Shown here in pieces: positions 48,845 through 57,989 of a stretch of 64,000 nucleotides of DNA. Source of the DNA: Polymorphobacter megasporae (GTDB taxonomy: Bacteria; Pseudomonadota; Alphaproteobacteria; Sphingomonadales; Sphingomonadaceae); contig NZ_CP081848.1 in NCBI RefSeq assembly GCF_018982885.2, forward strand, positions 186,001 through 250,000, written 5' to 3'. The position numbers were made by a program, and so were the translations under genes. Positions within the stretch are counted from its first letter, which is position 1. The number at the start of each line of letters is the position of its first letter. The notes under the pieces are model-generated. The model was not told where the DNA came from. It did no database searches and saw only the letters and a list, made by a program, of their open reading frames with translations.

Positions 48845-49713
48845 GGCAGCCGCTCGACCGTCAGCCCCTTCGCCTCGAGCAGCTTGACGACGCTGTTCCG
48901 GCCGCCGAGATGCCCCGCGCCGACCGCGACGAACACCCGGCCCGGGGTTGCCAGCCGCGCCGCGATCCAGTCGGCCCACGCCTTGTTGCGGTTGGTTAGC
49001 AACGCGCTCTCGAGATTCGGCGTCGCCTGGAAACCCTTGTCGAAATCCTTCGCCAGCGCCTCGGTCTCGCCCGCCTGCCAGTAAGCGACGAGCGCATTGG
49101 TATCGTCGCGCGCGGTCGACAGATCGTCGACGGTCGAATCGAGCAACGCGCGCGCATCGGTTTCGGACAGGTTATCGAACAGCCGCAGCTGCGCTTCGGG
49201 GGTCTCGAGCCCGATCACCGGCTTGTTCTGGCCCTTCGCTCGCGCGGTCAGCGTCGCCTCGACCCCGTCGCCCGCGGTCAGGCCGAGCTGACTGACCGCG
49301 CCGTCGCCGAGCGCAATCGCCGCAAGCCATGTCTTCATCCCGTCGAGTCGCGCCGCCGGCAGCCCGAGCGCCGTCTCCCCCGCGAGCAAAGCCGCGCGCT
49401 TCGACGGCGCGACGCGTGCGCTGAGCGGCGGCAGGCCGCGCTTCTCGCCAAGCATCGCCACGAGCGGCCCGAGCCCGGCGGGGTCGTCGGGCAGCACGGT
49501 TTCGAGAACCAGCGTATCGGCGGCGTCGACCCGCGCGGCGATCTTCGGGCTCAGCCACTTGCTCCCTGCGGGCAGCGCATGGATCGTGCCGAACAAGGTT
49601 ATATCGGTATCGGCGTCGTGGACGTGCCACATCGCGGGTTCGGCGGCGGCGGGAGCGGCCAGTGCCAGCGGGACGGCAACAATGGCGGCGGCGAGCAGGG
49701 GGAACAGGCGCAT
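48841..49713 (-). CDS. TraB/GumN family protein
   Basis: A 290-residue exported protein of the TraB/GumN (TIKI-like) family. A signal peptide (MRLFPLLAAAIVAVPLALAA) is followed by the conserved N-terminal TLFGTIHALP and the C-terminal FVAVGAGHLGGRNSVVKLLE. The paired GxxH motifs are the putative metal-binding residues of the fold, which is related to TIKI proteases and EreA-type hydrolases. Exact activity in bacteria is not established. It is 7 bp after the TMEM175-like gene stop and likely cotranscribed with it. Confidence 0.87.
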   Translation of the reverse strand: MRLFPLLAAAIVAVPLALAAPAAAEPAMWHVHDADTDITLFGTIHALPAGSKWLSPKIAARVDAADTLVLETVLPDDPAGLGPLVAMLGEKRGLPPLSARVAPSKRAALLAGETALGLPAARLDGMKTWLAAIALGDGAVSQLGLTAGDGVEATLTARAKGQNKPVIGLETPEAQLRLFDNLSETDARALLDSTVDDLSTARDDTNALVAYWQAGETEALAKDFDKGFQATPNLESALLTNRNKAWADWIAARLATPGRVFVAVGAGHLGGRNSVVKLLEAKGLTVERLP

Positions 49714-49720
49714 CGCGGCG

Positions 49721-50329
49721 CTATAGGCGCAGCTTGGGCTGAACGGAACCTGTCTCGCCGATGGCGGCCCGGCCGATGCGGCGATCGGGGATTAGCCACA
49801 TCAGCGCGACCAGGGCGTAGATCAGGTCGGCCACCACCGGCGCGACGAACGCCATGCCGATCCCCGCAAGATACAGGAACGGCGACGCCTTGCCCTTGAG
49901 GTCGCGCCCAAGCGCCGCGCGCAATGGCGACTCGGGCCCCTGCTGCCGGATTATCACCGTCTGCATGGTGAACCATGCGAGCGCGGTCATCCCGAGCGCG
50001 GCCCCGTAGACCGCGGTCGGCACCGGCGCGAACGGATGCTCACCGGTCCAAGCGGTGGCAAAAGGGATCAGCGACAGCCAGAACAACAGGTTGAAGTTCG
50101 CCCACAGGATCGCGCTGTCGACGCGCGGCGCGAGGTGGAAGAAATGGTGATGGTTGTTCCAGTAGATCGCCACGTAGATGAAGCTGAGGGCATAACTGAG
50201 GAAGATCAGCGCCAGGTGGCCGAGCGCGGCGGGATCGGTGCCCTCGGGGGGCTTTAATTCGAGCACCATGATCGTGATGATCACCGCGATGACGCCGTCC
50301 GTCAGCGCCAGCAGTCTGTCGGATCGCAT
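49721..50329 (-). CDS. TMEM175-family potassium channel-like membrane protein
   Basis: A 202-residue protein with about six TM helices. The N-terminal RSDRLLALTDGVIAVIITIM matches the TMEM175 (DUF1211) R.eafsDgvfAI motif, whose helix lines the potassium-selective pore, and LWANFNLLFWLSLIPFATAW follows. GGGAGA lies 6 nt before the ATG at 50329; an ATG at 50362 would add eleven residues. Bacterial homologues form tetrameric potassium channels; physiological role unknown. Confidence 0.85.
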   Translation of the reverse strand: MRSDRLLALTDGVIAVIITIMVLELKPPEGTDPAALGHLALIFLSYALSFIYVAIYWNNHHHFFHLAPRVDSAILWANFNLLFWLSLIPFATAWTGEHPFAPVPTAVYGAALGMTALAWFTMQTVIIRQQGPESPLRAALGRDLKGKASPFLYLAGIGMAFVAPVVADLIYALVALMWLIPDRRIGRAAIGETGSVQPKLRL

Positions 50330-50408
50330 TGCCGTCTCCCCGCCTACATAGTTGCGAGTCATGCGGCAGCGCACTATGTGCGAGGCACCATCCAACCAAG
50401 CGAGACTT

Positions 50409-50765
50409 ATGGCCTTCAAGCTACCCGATTTCAACGACCGCAAGGCCACCGCCACCGCCGCGCGTCAGGCCGTCCTCGACAAGTTCAAGGCCGTCCCCGT
50501 CGCCACCCCCGAGGAACTCGCCGAGCGAGCCGCCCGCGCCGCGGCGCAGGAAGCCAAGAAGATCGAAAAGGCGCAGGCGCTCAAGGACCGTATCGCCGGC
50601 GAAAAAGCTGCTGTGATCGCGTCACGCGAAGCCAAGGAAGCGGCTGCGCGCAAGGCCGCCGAGGACGCGCTGATCACCGAGGAAATGAAGGCGGCGGCGA
50701 AGAAGGCCGAACGCGACGCGAAATACGCCGCGCGCAAGGTCGCGAAGAAGGCGGCGAAGCGCTAA
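50409..50765 (+). CDS. DUF6481-like charged coiled-coil protein
   Basis: A 118-residue highly charged Lys/Ala/Glu-rich protein, starting [20 protein letters not shown] and continuing as an almost unbroken helix with [16 protein letters not shown] and a basic end KVAKKAAKR. It resembles the DUF6481 family found in sphingomonads and relatives. Function unknown; the composition suits nucleic-acid or ribosome binding. ATG at 50409 is chosen because the earlier codons lack family similarity. Confidence 0.7.
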   Translation: MAFKLPDFNDRKATATAARQAVLDKFKAVPVATPEELAERAARAAAQEAKKIEKAQALKDRIAGEKAAVIASREAKEAAARKAAEDALITEEMKAAAKKAERDAKYAARKVAKKAAKR

Positions 50766-50844
50766 CGCGTTTCTCCCCGCGCGGTGCGGAGGTCGGCCGC
50801 AACTTGACCCCCGTTCCCCGCGCCCGCTACACCCCGCGCGACCC

Positions 50845-51735
50845 ATGTTGCACCCGCGACCATCTCCGGCGACGCCGCTGACCTTCCAGGACATGATCCT
50901 GACGCTCCAGCAGTATTGGAGCGAGCGCGGCTGCGTCATCCTCCAGCCGTACGACATCGAGGTCGGCGCCGGGACCTTCCACCCCGCCACCGTCCTCCGC
51001 GCGCTCGGCCCCGAGCCGTGGCGCGCCGCGTACGTTCAGCCGAGCCGCCGCCCGTCCGATGGCCGCTACGGTGAAAACCCCAACCGGCTCGGTGCCTATT
51101 ATCAGTTCCAGGTCATCCTCAAGCCGTCGCCGCCCGATATCGTCGACGCGTATCTCGGCAGCCTCGCCGCGATCGGCATCGACGGGCGCAAGCACGACAT
51201 CCGCTTCGTCGAGGACGACTGGGAGAGCCCGACGCTCGGCGCATGGGGGCTCGGGTGGGAGGTGTGGTGCGACGGTATGGAGGTGTCGCAATTCACCTAT
51301 TTCCAGCAGGTCGGCGGTATCGACTGCGCCCCCGTCAGCGGCGAGATCACCTACGGCCTCGAACGGCTGGCGACGTATATCCAGGGCAAGGATTCGGTCT
51401 ACGACCTCCAATACAACGCGCACATGACCTACGGCGACGTCTTCCGCGAGAACGAGCGCGAGTTCAGCGCGTACAGCTTCAAGGCCGCCGACACCGAATT
51501 GCTGTTCCGCCAGTTCACCGACGCTGCCGGCGAATGCCGCGCGCTCGTCGAGCGTGGCCTGCCGTTGCCCGCCTACGACCAGGCGATCAAGGCGAGTCAC
51601 ATCTTCAACCTGCTCAACGCCCGCGGGGTGATCTCGGTCGCCGAGCGTGCCGCGTATATCGGCCGCGTGCGCGACCTGACGAAGGCGGTGTGCGAGGGCT
51701 GGGTGGCGAAGAACGCGGCGCGGTGGGCGGCGTGA
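50845..51735 (+). CDS. glyQ: Glycyl-tRNA synthetase alpha subunit
   Basis: Catalytic alpha subunit of the heterotetrameric bacterial GlyRS, 296 residues. It carries the blocks [50 protein letters not shown] and [20 protein letters not shown]. It charges tRNA-Gly with the beta subunit encoded directly downstream. The ATG at 50845 lies close to a GC-rich leader without an obvious strong ribosome-binding site. Confidence 0.97.
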   Translation: MLHPRPSPATPLTFQDMILTLQQYWSERGCVILQPYDIEVGAGTFHPATVLRALGPEPWRAAYVQPSRRPSDGRYGENPNRLGAYYQFQVILKPSPPDIVDAYLGSLAAIGIDGRKHDIRFVEDDWESPTLGAWGLGWEVWCDGMEVSQFTYFQQVGGIDCAPVSGEITYGLERLATYIQGKDSVYDLQYNAHMTYGDVFRENEREFSAYSFKAADTELLFRQFTDAAGECRALVERGLPLPAYDQAIKASHIFNLLNARGVISVAERAAYIGRVRDLTKAVCEGWVAKNAARWAA

Positions 51736-51753
51736 TTTACGCAGTGACCGGCA

Positions 51754-53994
51754 TTGCCTGACTTCCTCCTCGAACTCCTTACCGAGGAAATCCCCGCGCG
51801 GATGCAGCCCCGCGCGATCGACCAACTGCGCGACCGCTTCACCGCCGGGCTCGCCGCCGCCGGCCTCGCCGTCGGCCCGATCGCTGCGTCCGTCACCCCG
51901 CGCCGCCTCGTCCTCCACGCGACCAGCCTCGACGCCGCGAGCACCCCGGTCAGCGAAGAACGCCGCGGTCCGCGCGCCGACGCCCCCGAGCAGGCCGTCG
52001 CCGGTTTCGTCAAATCGACCGGCCTCGCCCGCGACGCGATGGAGGAGCGCGACACGCCGAAGGGGCGCTTCCTGTATGCGACGATCGTCACCCCCGGGCG
52101 CGGAGCAGCAACGATCATCGCCGAGCTGATCCCGGCGATCGTCCGCGACTTCGATTGGCCCAAATCGATGCGCTGGGGCGACGCCTCGACGAGCACCGCC
52201 AGCCCGCGCTGGGTCCGACCGCTGTCGGGCATCGTCGCGCTGCTCGACGACGCGGTGGTCACGTTCGCGGCGGCGGGCGTGACGAGCGGGCGGACGACGT
52301 TCGGGCACCGCTTCCTGTCGAGCGGTCCGATCGAGATCGCCAGCGCCGCGACCTATGTCGACCAGCTTCGCGCCGCGCACGTCATGCTCGATCCCGCCGA
52401 ACGCCGCGACATTATCGTGCGCGGTGCCGCGGCCGCCGCGACCGCTGAGGGCTCGGCTGTTATTCCCGACGACGGTCTCGTCGCCGAGAACGCCGGGCTG
52501 ACCGAATGGCCGGTGCCGCTGCTCGGCCGCTTCGACCCGGCGTTCCTCGACGTGCCGCGCGAAGTCATCCAGCTGACGATGCGGACCAACCAGAAATATT
52601 TCGCCTGCACCGACGCCAGCGGCAACCTCGCCCCGGCGTTCGTCTGCGTCGCCAATATCGCGGCCGACGACGGCGGCGCGGCGATCGTTGCGGGCAACCA
52701 GAAGGTGCTCGCGGCGCGGTTGTCCGACGCGAAGTTCTTCTGGGACGCCGATATCGCGCGGGTCCGCGACAGCGGCCTCGCCAGCTTCACGCCGAAGCTC
52801 GCCGACATCGTCTTCCACGAAAAGCTCGGCACCGTCGCCGACAAGGTCGACCGCGTCGCCAAACTCGCCCGCTGGCTCGTCGAAAGCGGCGCCGTCCTTC
52901 CTTCTCCCTCTCCCCTCGAGGGAGAGGGACGGTCGCGCCCTTCGCGCGACCAGGGTGAGGGTGAGAATGGCGTAAGCCACTCTCCCGCCACTCACCCTCA
53001 CCCTGGCGCGCAAGGGCGCGCCGTCCCTCTCCCTCAAGGGGAGAGGGAAGCGCTCGCCGATCTCGCCGAAACGGCCGCGCGGCTGTGCAAGGCCGACCTC
53101 GTCTCCGCCACCGTCGGCGAGTTCCCCGAAGTCCAGGGCATCGCCGGCGGCCACCTCGCGCTGGCGGAGGGCCTCGACCCCCAAATCGCTGCCGCGATCC
53201 GCGATCATTACAAACCAGTCGGGCCGAGCGACACGGTGCCGACCGCGCCGGTCACTGTAGCAGTCGCGCTGTCGGACAAGCTGGATACGTTGGCCAGGTT
53301 CTTCGCAATCGACGAAGCGCCGACAGGATCGCGCGATCCCTTCGCGTTGCGTCGCGCCGCGCTGGGCGTCTTATCCATCTTACTCGCCAACCGTATTCGG
53401 CTGTCGCTTCCTTTAGCCATCAGCGAAGCATCGAGGCCCGCAGCACGCGGCATCGGCGGCCAACCGGTTGGGATGCAACTCTTTCATTTCTTCATAGACC
53501 GCCTTAAAGTCCAACAACGCGAAGCTGGTGTCCGCCCCGACATCATCGATGCGGTCTTCGCCCTCGGCGGGGAGGACGACCTCGTTCGCCTCCTGGCGCG
53601 GGTTAAGGCACTTCAGGCTGTCCTACAGACCCCCGATGGGCGTAGTCTCCTCGCGGGGTATCGGCGGGGTGTGAACATGTTGCGTATCGAAGAACTCAAA
53701 GACGGGCCTATCGACCCCGAGGTCGACGCCGAACTCCTTGTCGAACCAGCAGAAATTGCGCTCAACGCCGCGCTTGACGTGATCGTGCCGATCGTCGCGG
53801 CGGACGTTTCGGAAGAACGTTTCGAATCAGCAATGACCGCGCTCGCTCGGCTGCGGCCCGAGGTCGATTCGTTCTTCGACAGCGTGACGGTCAATTCGGG
53901 GGAGCAGGAGGTTCGTCGCAACCGCCTCGCGCTGCTTGCGCGGCTTCGCACCGCAGTCCATTCGGTCGCCGATTTCTCGAAGATCACCGACTGA
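51754..53994 (+). CDS. glyS: Glycyl-tRNA synthetase beta subunit, carrying an in-frame repeat insertion
   Basis: A 746-residue tRNA-recognition subunit. It begins at a TTG (PDFLLELLTEEIPARMQPRA) 18 bp after glyQ. Family blocks include SMRWGDASTSTASPRWVRPL, VIQLTMRTNQKYFACTD, LADIVFHEKLGTVADKVDRV, DHYKPVGPSD and DPFALRRAALGVLSIL. Between WLVESGAV (near residue 382) and ADLAETAARLCKADL there is an extra stretch of about 50 residues (SPSPLEGEGRSRPSRDQ..., ...VPLPQGERE) that no GlyS I know has. It is encoded by a palindromic repeat (52901-53050). The frame stays open, so the subunit is probably functional with an exposed loop. Confidence 0.95.
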   Translation: MPDFLLELLTEEIPARMQPRAIDQLRDRFTAGLAAAGLAVGPIAASVTPRRLVLHATSLDAASTPVSEERRGPRADAPEQAVAGFVKSTGLARDAMEERDTPKGRFLYATIVTPGRGAATIIAELIPAIVRDFDWPKSMRWGDASTSTASPRWVRPLSGIVALLDDAVVTFAAAGVTSGRTTFGHRFLSSGPIEIASAATYVDQLRAAHVMLDPAERRDIIVRGAAAAATAEGSAVIPDDGLVAENAGLTEWPVPLLGRFDPAFLDVPREVIQLTMRTNQKYFACTDASGNLAPAFVCVANIAADDGGAAIVAGNQKVLAARLSDAKFFWDADIARVRDSGLASFTPKLADIVFHEKLGTVADKVDRVAKLARWLVESGAVLPSPSPLEGEGRSRPSRDQGEGENGVSHSPATHPHPGAQGRAVPLPQGEREALADLAETAARLCKADLVSATVGEFPEVQGIAGGHLALAEGLDPQIAAAIRDHYKPVGPSDTVPTAPVTVAVALSDKLDTLARFFAIDEAPTGSRDPFALRRAALGVLSILLANRIRLSLPLAISEASRPAARGIGGQPVGMQLFHFFIDRLKVQQREAGVRPDIIDAVFALGGEDDLVRLLARVKALQAVLQTPDGRSLLAGYRRGVNMLRIEELKDGPIDPEVDAELLVEPAEIALNAALDVIVPIVAADVSEERFESAMTALARLRPEVDSFFDSVTVNSGEQEVRRNRLALLARLRTAVHSVADFSKITD
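52901..53050. repeat. About 150-bp palindromic repeat inserted in glyS
   Basis: A near-palindrome whose left arm (from CTTCTCCCTCTCCCCTCGAG) and right arm (to GGGGAGAGGGAAG) are reverse complements with few mismatches, including nested CTCTCCC/GGGAGAGG and GCGCCCTTCGCGCG-type inner dyads. It is in frame with glyS and 150 nt long, a multiple of three. The sequence has the look of the dispersed intergenic palindromes common in alphaproteobacterial genomes, here within a core gene. Confidence 0.85.
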
Positions 53995-54049
53995 CAAAAC
54001 ATCGTCTTTAGTGTGAACTTATTTTGAACTTCGTGTTGGATACCCCGTG

Positions 54050-56740
54050 ATGGCCACCGCCCCCGCCCCCGCCGCCACCCAGTTCGTCTTCCGCTTCGGC
54101 GGCGGTACCGCCGAGGGCGACGCCGGAATGAAGACCCTGCTCGGCGGCAAGGGTGCGAACCTTGCCGAGATGGCGTCGATCGGCCTGCCGGTGCCCCCGG
54201 GCTTCACCATCTCGACCGCGATGTGCGGCGTCTATTACGACAGCGGCGAAGACTTCCCGCCGTCGCTCCACGACGAGGTCGCGGCGGGGCTCAAGCACAT
54301 CGAGACGATCGTCACCGGCGTCGGCTTCGGCTCGGCCGACAACCCACTGCTCGTCTCGGTCCGCTCGGGGGCGCGGGTGTCGATGCCGGGGATGATGGAC
54401 ACGGTCCTCAACCTCGGCCTCAACGACACGACCGTCGAGGGACTGGCGAAGGTCAGCGGCGACGCGCGGTTTGCTTGGGACAGCTACCGCCGCTTCATCC
54501 AGATGTACGCCGACGTCGTCCTCGGCATCGACCATTATCTGTTCGAGGAAGCGCTCGAGATCCTCAAAGAAGACCGCGGCGTCACGCTCGACACCGAACT
54601 GACCGCCGACGACCTTAAGGGCCTCGTCGCCGATTATCTCGCCAAGGTCGCCGCCGAGCTCGGCCACGCCTTCCCGCAAGATCCGCACGACCAGTTGTGG
54701 GGCGCAATCGGCGCGGTGTTCGGCTCGTGGCGGTCGGAACGCGCGCGCGTCTATCGCCGGATCAACGACATTCCGGAGGCATGGGGCACCGCGGTCACGG
54801 TCCAGGCGATGGTGTTCGGCAACATGGGCGCGACGTCGGCGACCGGGGTCGCCTTCACCCGCGACCCGTCAACCGGCACCAAGGCGCATTACGGCGAATT
54901 CCTGATCAACGCGCAGGGCGAGGACGTCGTCGCCGGCATCCGCACCCCGCAATACCTGACCCGCGCCGCACGCGAGGCCGCCGGCGCGAAGGCCGCGTCG
55001 ATGGAAGAGGCGATGCCCGAGGTGTTCGCCGAGCTGGCAGGCGTCTTCGACCTGCTCGAAGGTCATTACCGCGACATGCAGGACATCGAATTCACCGTCC
55101 AGCAGGGCAAATTGTGGATGCTCCAGACGCGGTCGGGCAAGCGCACCGCCAAGGCCGCGCTCAAGACCGCAGTCGACATGGCAGACGAGGGGCTGATCAC
55201 GTCGGAAGAAGCCGTGCTGCGCGTCGACGCCGCCGCGCTCGACCAGTTGCTCCACCCGACGCTCGACCCCAACGCGCACCGCGACGTGCTGACCAAGGGC
55301 CTGCCTGCGTCGCCCGGAGCCGCGAGCGGAGTCGCGGTGTTCGATTCGGAGACCGCCGAGCGCCGCGCCGGGCTGGGCGAAGACGTCATCCTTGTCCGCA
55401 CCGAAACCTCGCCCGAGGACATTCACGGCATGGTCGCGGCGCGCGGGATCCTGACCTCGCGCGGCGGCATGACGAGCCACGCCGCCGTCGTCGCGCGCGG
55501 CATGGGGCGCCCGTGCGTCAGCGGCGCGGGCGCGTTGTCGGTCGATCTCAAGACGCGGACCGCGCGCGTCGGCAACCGGACGATCAAGGAGGGCGACATG
55601 CTCACCCTCGACGGGTCGACCGGCGAGGTGATGGCGGGCAAGGTCGCGACGGTCGAGCCGGAACTTCACGGCGACTTCGGGCGGTTGATGGAATGGGCCG
55701 ACGCCCACCGCCGGATGAAGGTGCGGACCAACGCCGAGACTCCGCTCGACTGCCGCGTCGCGCGCGGCTTCGGTGCCGAGGGCATCGGGCTGTGCCGGAC
55801 CGAGCATATGTTCTTCGACGCGAGCCGGATCACCGCCGTCCGCCAGATGATCCTCGCCGAGGACGAGGCGGGCCGCCGGACGGCATTGGCGGTCCTGCTC
55901 CCCGAACAGCGCGCCGATTTCGTCGCGATCTTCGAGATCATGGCGGGCCTGCCGGTGACGATCCGCCTGCTCGACCCGCCGCTCCACGAATTCCTGCCGC
56001 ACGTCGAAACCGAATTCGCCGATGTCGCGAGCGCGGTTGGCCTGTCGGTCGACGCGCTCAAGCGACGGGTGGCGGAGCTGCACGAATTCAACCCGATGCT
56101 CGGACATCGCGGCTGCCGGCTGGGGATCACCTACCCCGAAATCTACGCGATGCAGGCGCGCGCGATCTTCGAGGCGGCGGTCGACGTCGCGGTGCGGACG
56201 GGCGAGAGCGTCGTTCCCGAAGTGATGGTGCCGCTCGTCGCGGCCCCACGCGAGCTCGAGATCATCCGCACCGCGATCGACGCCGAGGCGAAGGCGGTGT
56301 TCGCCGAAACCGGGCGCACGCTCGACTATCTCGTCGGCACGATGATCGAACTGCCGCGCGCCGCGATCCGCGCGAAGGAGATCGCCGCGTTCGCCGACTT
56401 CTTCTCGTTCGGCACCAACGACCTGACCCAGACCGCGCTCGGCATCAGCCGCGACGACGCATCGAAGTTCCTCACCGCGTACGTCGAACAGGGCATCTAC
56501 GCGCGCGACCCGTTCGTCAGCATCGACGTCGAGGGCGTCGGCGAGCTGATCGGGATGGCGGCGGAGCGTGGACGAGAAGCCAAGCCATTGATTAAGCTTG
56601 GGATTTGCGGCGAGCACGGCGGCGACCCGGCGAGCATCGCGTTCTGCGAATCGCTCGGGCTGGATTACGTCAGCTGCTCGCCCTACCGCGTCCCGATCGC
56701 GCGGCTCGCGGCAGCACAGGCGGCGTTGAAGGCGCGGTAA
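54050..56740 (+). CDS. ppdK: Pyruvate, phosphate dikinase
   Basis: An 896-residue enzyme interconverting pyruvate, ATP and phosphate with PEP, AMP and pyrophosphate. The N-terminal nucleotide domain has LLGGKGANLAEMASIGLPVPPG and VSVRSGARVSMPGMMDTVL. The swivelling domain has the phosphorylated His in SRGGMTSHAAVVARGMGRPC. The C-terminal TIM barrel has GLCRTEHMFF and EPEVMVP-like VVPEVMVPLVA, SFGTNDLTQTALG and CGEHGGDPASIAFCESLGLDYVSCSPYRVPIARLAAAQA. All domains are complete. The ATG at 54050 or the GTG at 54047 starts it. Confidence 0.97.
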   Translation: MATAPAPAATQFVFRFGGGTAEGDAGMKTLLGGKGANLAEMASIGLPVPPGFTISTAMCGVYYDSGEDFPPSLHDEVAAGLKHIETIVTGVGFGSADNPLLVSVRSGARVSMPGMMDTVLNLGLNDTTVEGLAKVSGDARFAWDSYRRFIQMYADVVLGIDHYLFEEALEILKEDRGVTLDTELTADDLKGLVADYLAKVAAELGHAFPQDPHDQLWGAIGAVFGSWRSERARVYRRINDIPEAWGTAVTVQAMVFGNMGATSATGVAFTRDPSTGTKAHYGEFLINAQGEDVVAGIRTPQYLTRAAREAAGAKAASMEEAMPEVFAELAGVFDLLEGHYRDMQDIEFTVQQGKLWMLQTRSGKRTAKAALKTAVDMADEGLITSEEAVLRVDAAALDQLLHPTLDPNAHRDVLTKGLPASPGAASGVAVFDSETAERRAGLGEDVILVRTETSPEDIHGMVAARGILTSRGGMTSHAAVVARGMGRPCVSGAGALSVDLKTRTARVGNRTIKEGDMLTLDGSTGEVMAGKVATVEPELHGDFGRLMEWADAHRRMKVRTNAETPLDCRVARGFGAEGIGLCRTEHMFFDASRITAVRQMILAEDEAGRRTALAVLLPEQRADFVAIFEIMAGLPVTIRLLDPPLHEFLPHVETEFADVASAVGLSVDALKRRVAELHEFNPMLGHRGCRLGITYPEIYAMQARAIFEAAVDVAVRTGESVVPEVMVPLVAAPRELEIIRTAIDAEAKAVFAETGRTLDYLVGTMIELPRAAIRAKEIAAFADFFSFGTNDLTQTALGISRDDASKFLTAYVEQGIYARDPFVSIDVEGVGELIGMAAERGREAKPLIKLGICGEHGGDPASIAFCESLGLDYVSCSPYRVPIARLAAAQAALKAR

Positions 56741-56751
56741 TCCTCTAGTTT

Positions 56752-56777
56752 GTCATCCCCGCGAAAGCGGGGATGAC
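56752..56777. repeat. Small palindrome after ppdK, same family as the petC hairpin
   Basis: GTCATCCCCGC - GAAA - GCGGGGATGAC: a perfect 11-bp stem closed by a GNRA tetraloop between convergent ppdK and yciB. The core ATCCCCGCGAA.GCGGGGA recurs at 42241-42260, so both belong to one dispersed repeat family. It may also serve as a bidirectional terminator-like hairpin. Confidence 0.75.
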
Positions 56778-56788
56778 AGTAGGCGGCC

Positions 56789-57379
56789 CTACTCCGTCGG
56801 CGGAGTATGCCGCATCAGGATCGGCGTCTGCGCCAGCGCGAAGACGAAGGTCAGCGCGGTCACGCCCCACACCTTGAACGTCACCCAATCGTCGGTCGAG
56901 AGGTTGCGCCGAAGCACCTCGTTCAGCACCGCGAGCGCGATGAAGAAGACGATCCAGTTGCGCGTCAGCTTCGCCCAGCCGGCATCGCTCAACCCGGTAA
57001 AAGCATCGCCAAGGACGAGCTTGAGCAGCGGCCGCCCGGTCACCGCGCCGAAGATCAGCACGGCGGCGAGCAGGACGTAGATCACCGTCAGCTTGATCTT
57101 GATGAACGCCGGATCGTGGAGGAGCAGCGTCGCGGTGCCGAAGACGAAGACCATCACCCCGACCAGCCACAGCATCGGCGGGATGCGCCCATAGCGGAAG
57201 TGCGCGATCGCCATCGACAGCAAAGTCGTCGCCATCACCGCGCCGGTCGCGACGTAGATATCGGCGACGCGATTGGCGATGAAGAAGACGAGCAACGGCG
57301 CGAAGTCGAGGATCGCCTTGACGGTCGGGCTGGGCGTGCGGCGGGGAACGGGCATGCCGCGCTGTAGCGGTTCGCTCAT
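56789..57379 (-). CDS. yciB: Inner-membrane septation protein YciB/IspZ
   Basis: A 196-residue integral membrane protein with five or six TM helices. It has KAILDFAPLLVFFIANRVAD near the N-terminus, KPTFVN-like DPAFIKIKLTVIYVLLAAVL, LLKLVLGDAFTGLSDAGW.KLTRNW and FKVWGVTALTFVFALAQTPI; these are the DUF/IspZ family blocks. YciB links envelope elongation and division in enterobacteria and is called septation protein A in Shigella. ATG at 57379 is chosen; it overlaps the ccmA leader, which runs in the other direction. Confidence 0.92.
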   Translation of the reverse strand: MSEPLQRGMPVPRRTPSPTVKAILDFAPLLVFFIANRVADIYVATGAVMATTLLSMAIAHFRYGRIPPMLWLVGVMVFVFGTATLLLHDPAFIKIKLTVIYVLLAAVLIFGAVTGRPLLKLVLGDAFTGLSDAGWAKLTRNWIVFFIALAVLNEVLRRNLSTDDWVTFKVWGVTALTFVFALAQTPILMRHTPPTE

Positions 57380-57404
57380 GGCCGGGCTAGGGGGAGACGT
57401 GTCC

Positions 57405-57989
57405 GTGCCATCCTCGACCGTCCTCATCGCCACCGACCTCGCCTGCGACCGCGGCGGGCGGCGGGTGTTCGACGGCGTATCGTTTACCCTCCGCCCCGGC
57501 GAGGCGCTTCAGGTCGAAGGACCCAACGGCGCGGGCAAGTCGAGCCTGTTGCGGCTGCTCGGGGGCCTGCTCGCCCCGGCGGCGGGGACGATCGACAATC
57601 CGTATCGGGTCGCGTGGGCGGGGCATGACGTCGCGCTCAAGCCGGGGGTGACGCTTGCCGACGAGCTCGCGCATTGGGCGCGGCTCGACGGTGCCGAACC
57701 AGCGGCGGTCGCGGCGGCGGTGGCGGCGTTCGCCCTGACGCCGCTTGTCGACCTCCCTGCCGGTATTCTGTCGAGCGGGCAGCGGCGGCGCGCAGCTTTG
57801 GCGCGGGCGCTGGCGTCGGGGGCCGAGCTGTGGCTGCTCGACGAACCCGGAGTCGGCCTCGACACCGCGTCGCTCGGGCTGCTCGCGGCAGCGATCGAGC
57901 GGCATCGCGCGGCGGGTGGACTCGTCGTCGCGGTCACCCACGGCGAGATCGGCATCGACCGCCCGCAAGCCCTCCGGCTCGGCGCATGA
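57405..57989 (+). CDS. ccmA: Haem exporter ATPase CcmA
   Basis: ABC ATPase of the cytochrome c maturation system I, 194 residues from the GTG at 57405 (GGAG 8 nt upstream). Walker A is GPNGAGKSS, the signature segment is LSSGQRRRAALARALA, Walker B is LWLLDEPGVGLD and the H-loop is VAVTHGEI. CcmAB helps release haem-loaded CcmE from CcmC. Upstream in-frame ATG/GTG codons (57378, 57399) lack good spacing to a Shine-Dalgarno. Its stop overlaps the ccmB start (ATGA). Confidence 0.94.
   Translation: MPSSTVLIATDLACDRGGRRVFDGVSFTLRPGEALQVEGPNGAGKSSLLRLLGGLLAPAAGTIDNPYRVAWAGHDVALKPGVTLADELAHWARLDGAEPAAVAAAVAAFALTPLVDLPAGILSSGQRRRAALARALASGAELWLLDEPGVGLDTASLGLLAAAIERHRAAGGLVVAVTHGEIGIDRPQALRLGA

Noticed and set aside
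50827-53208. A 793-codon open frame antisense to glyQ/glyS
   Set aside because: Antisense shadow of the synthetase genes with no recognisable domain.
54869-56617. A 582-codon open frame antisense to ppdK
   Set aside because: Shadow frame of the ppdK coding sequence.
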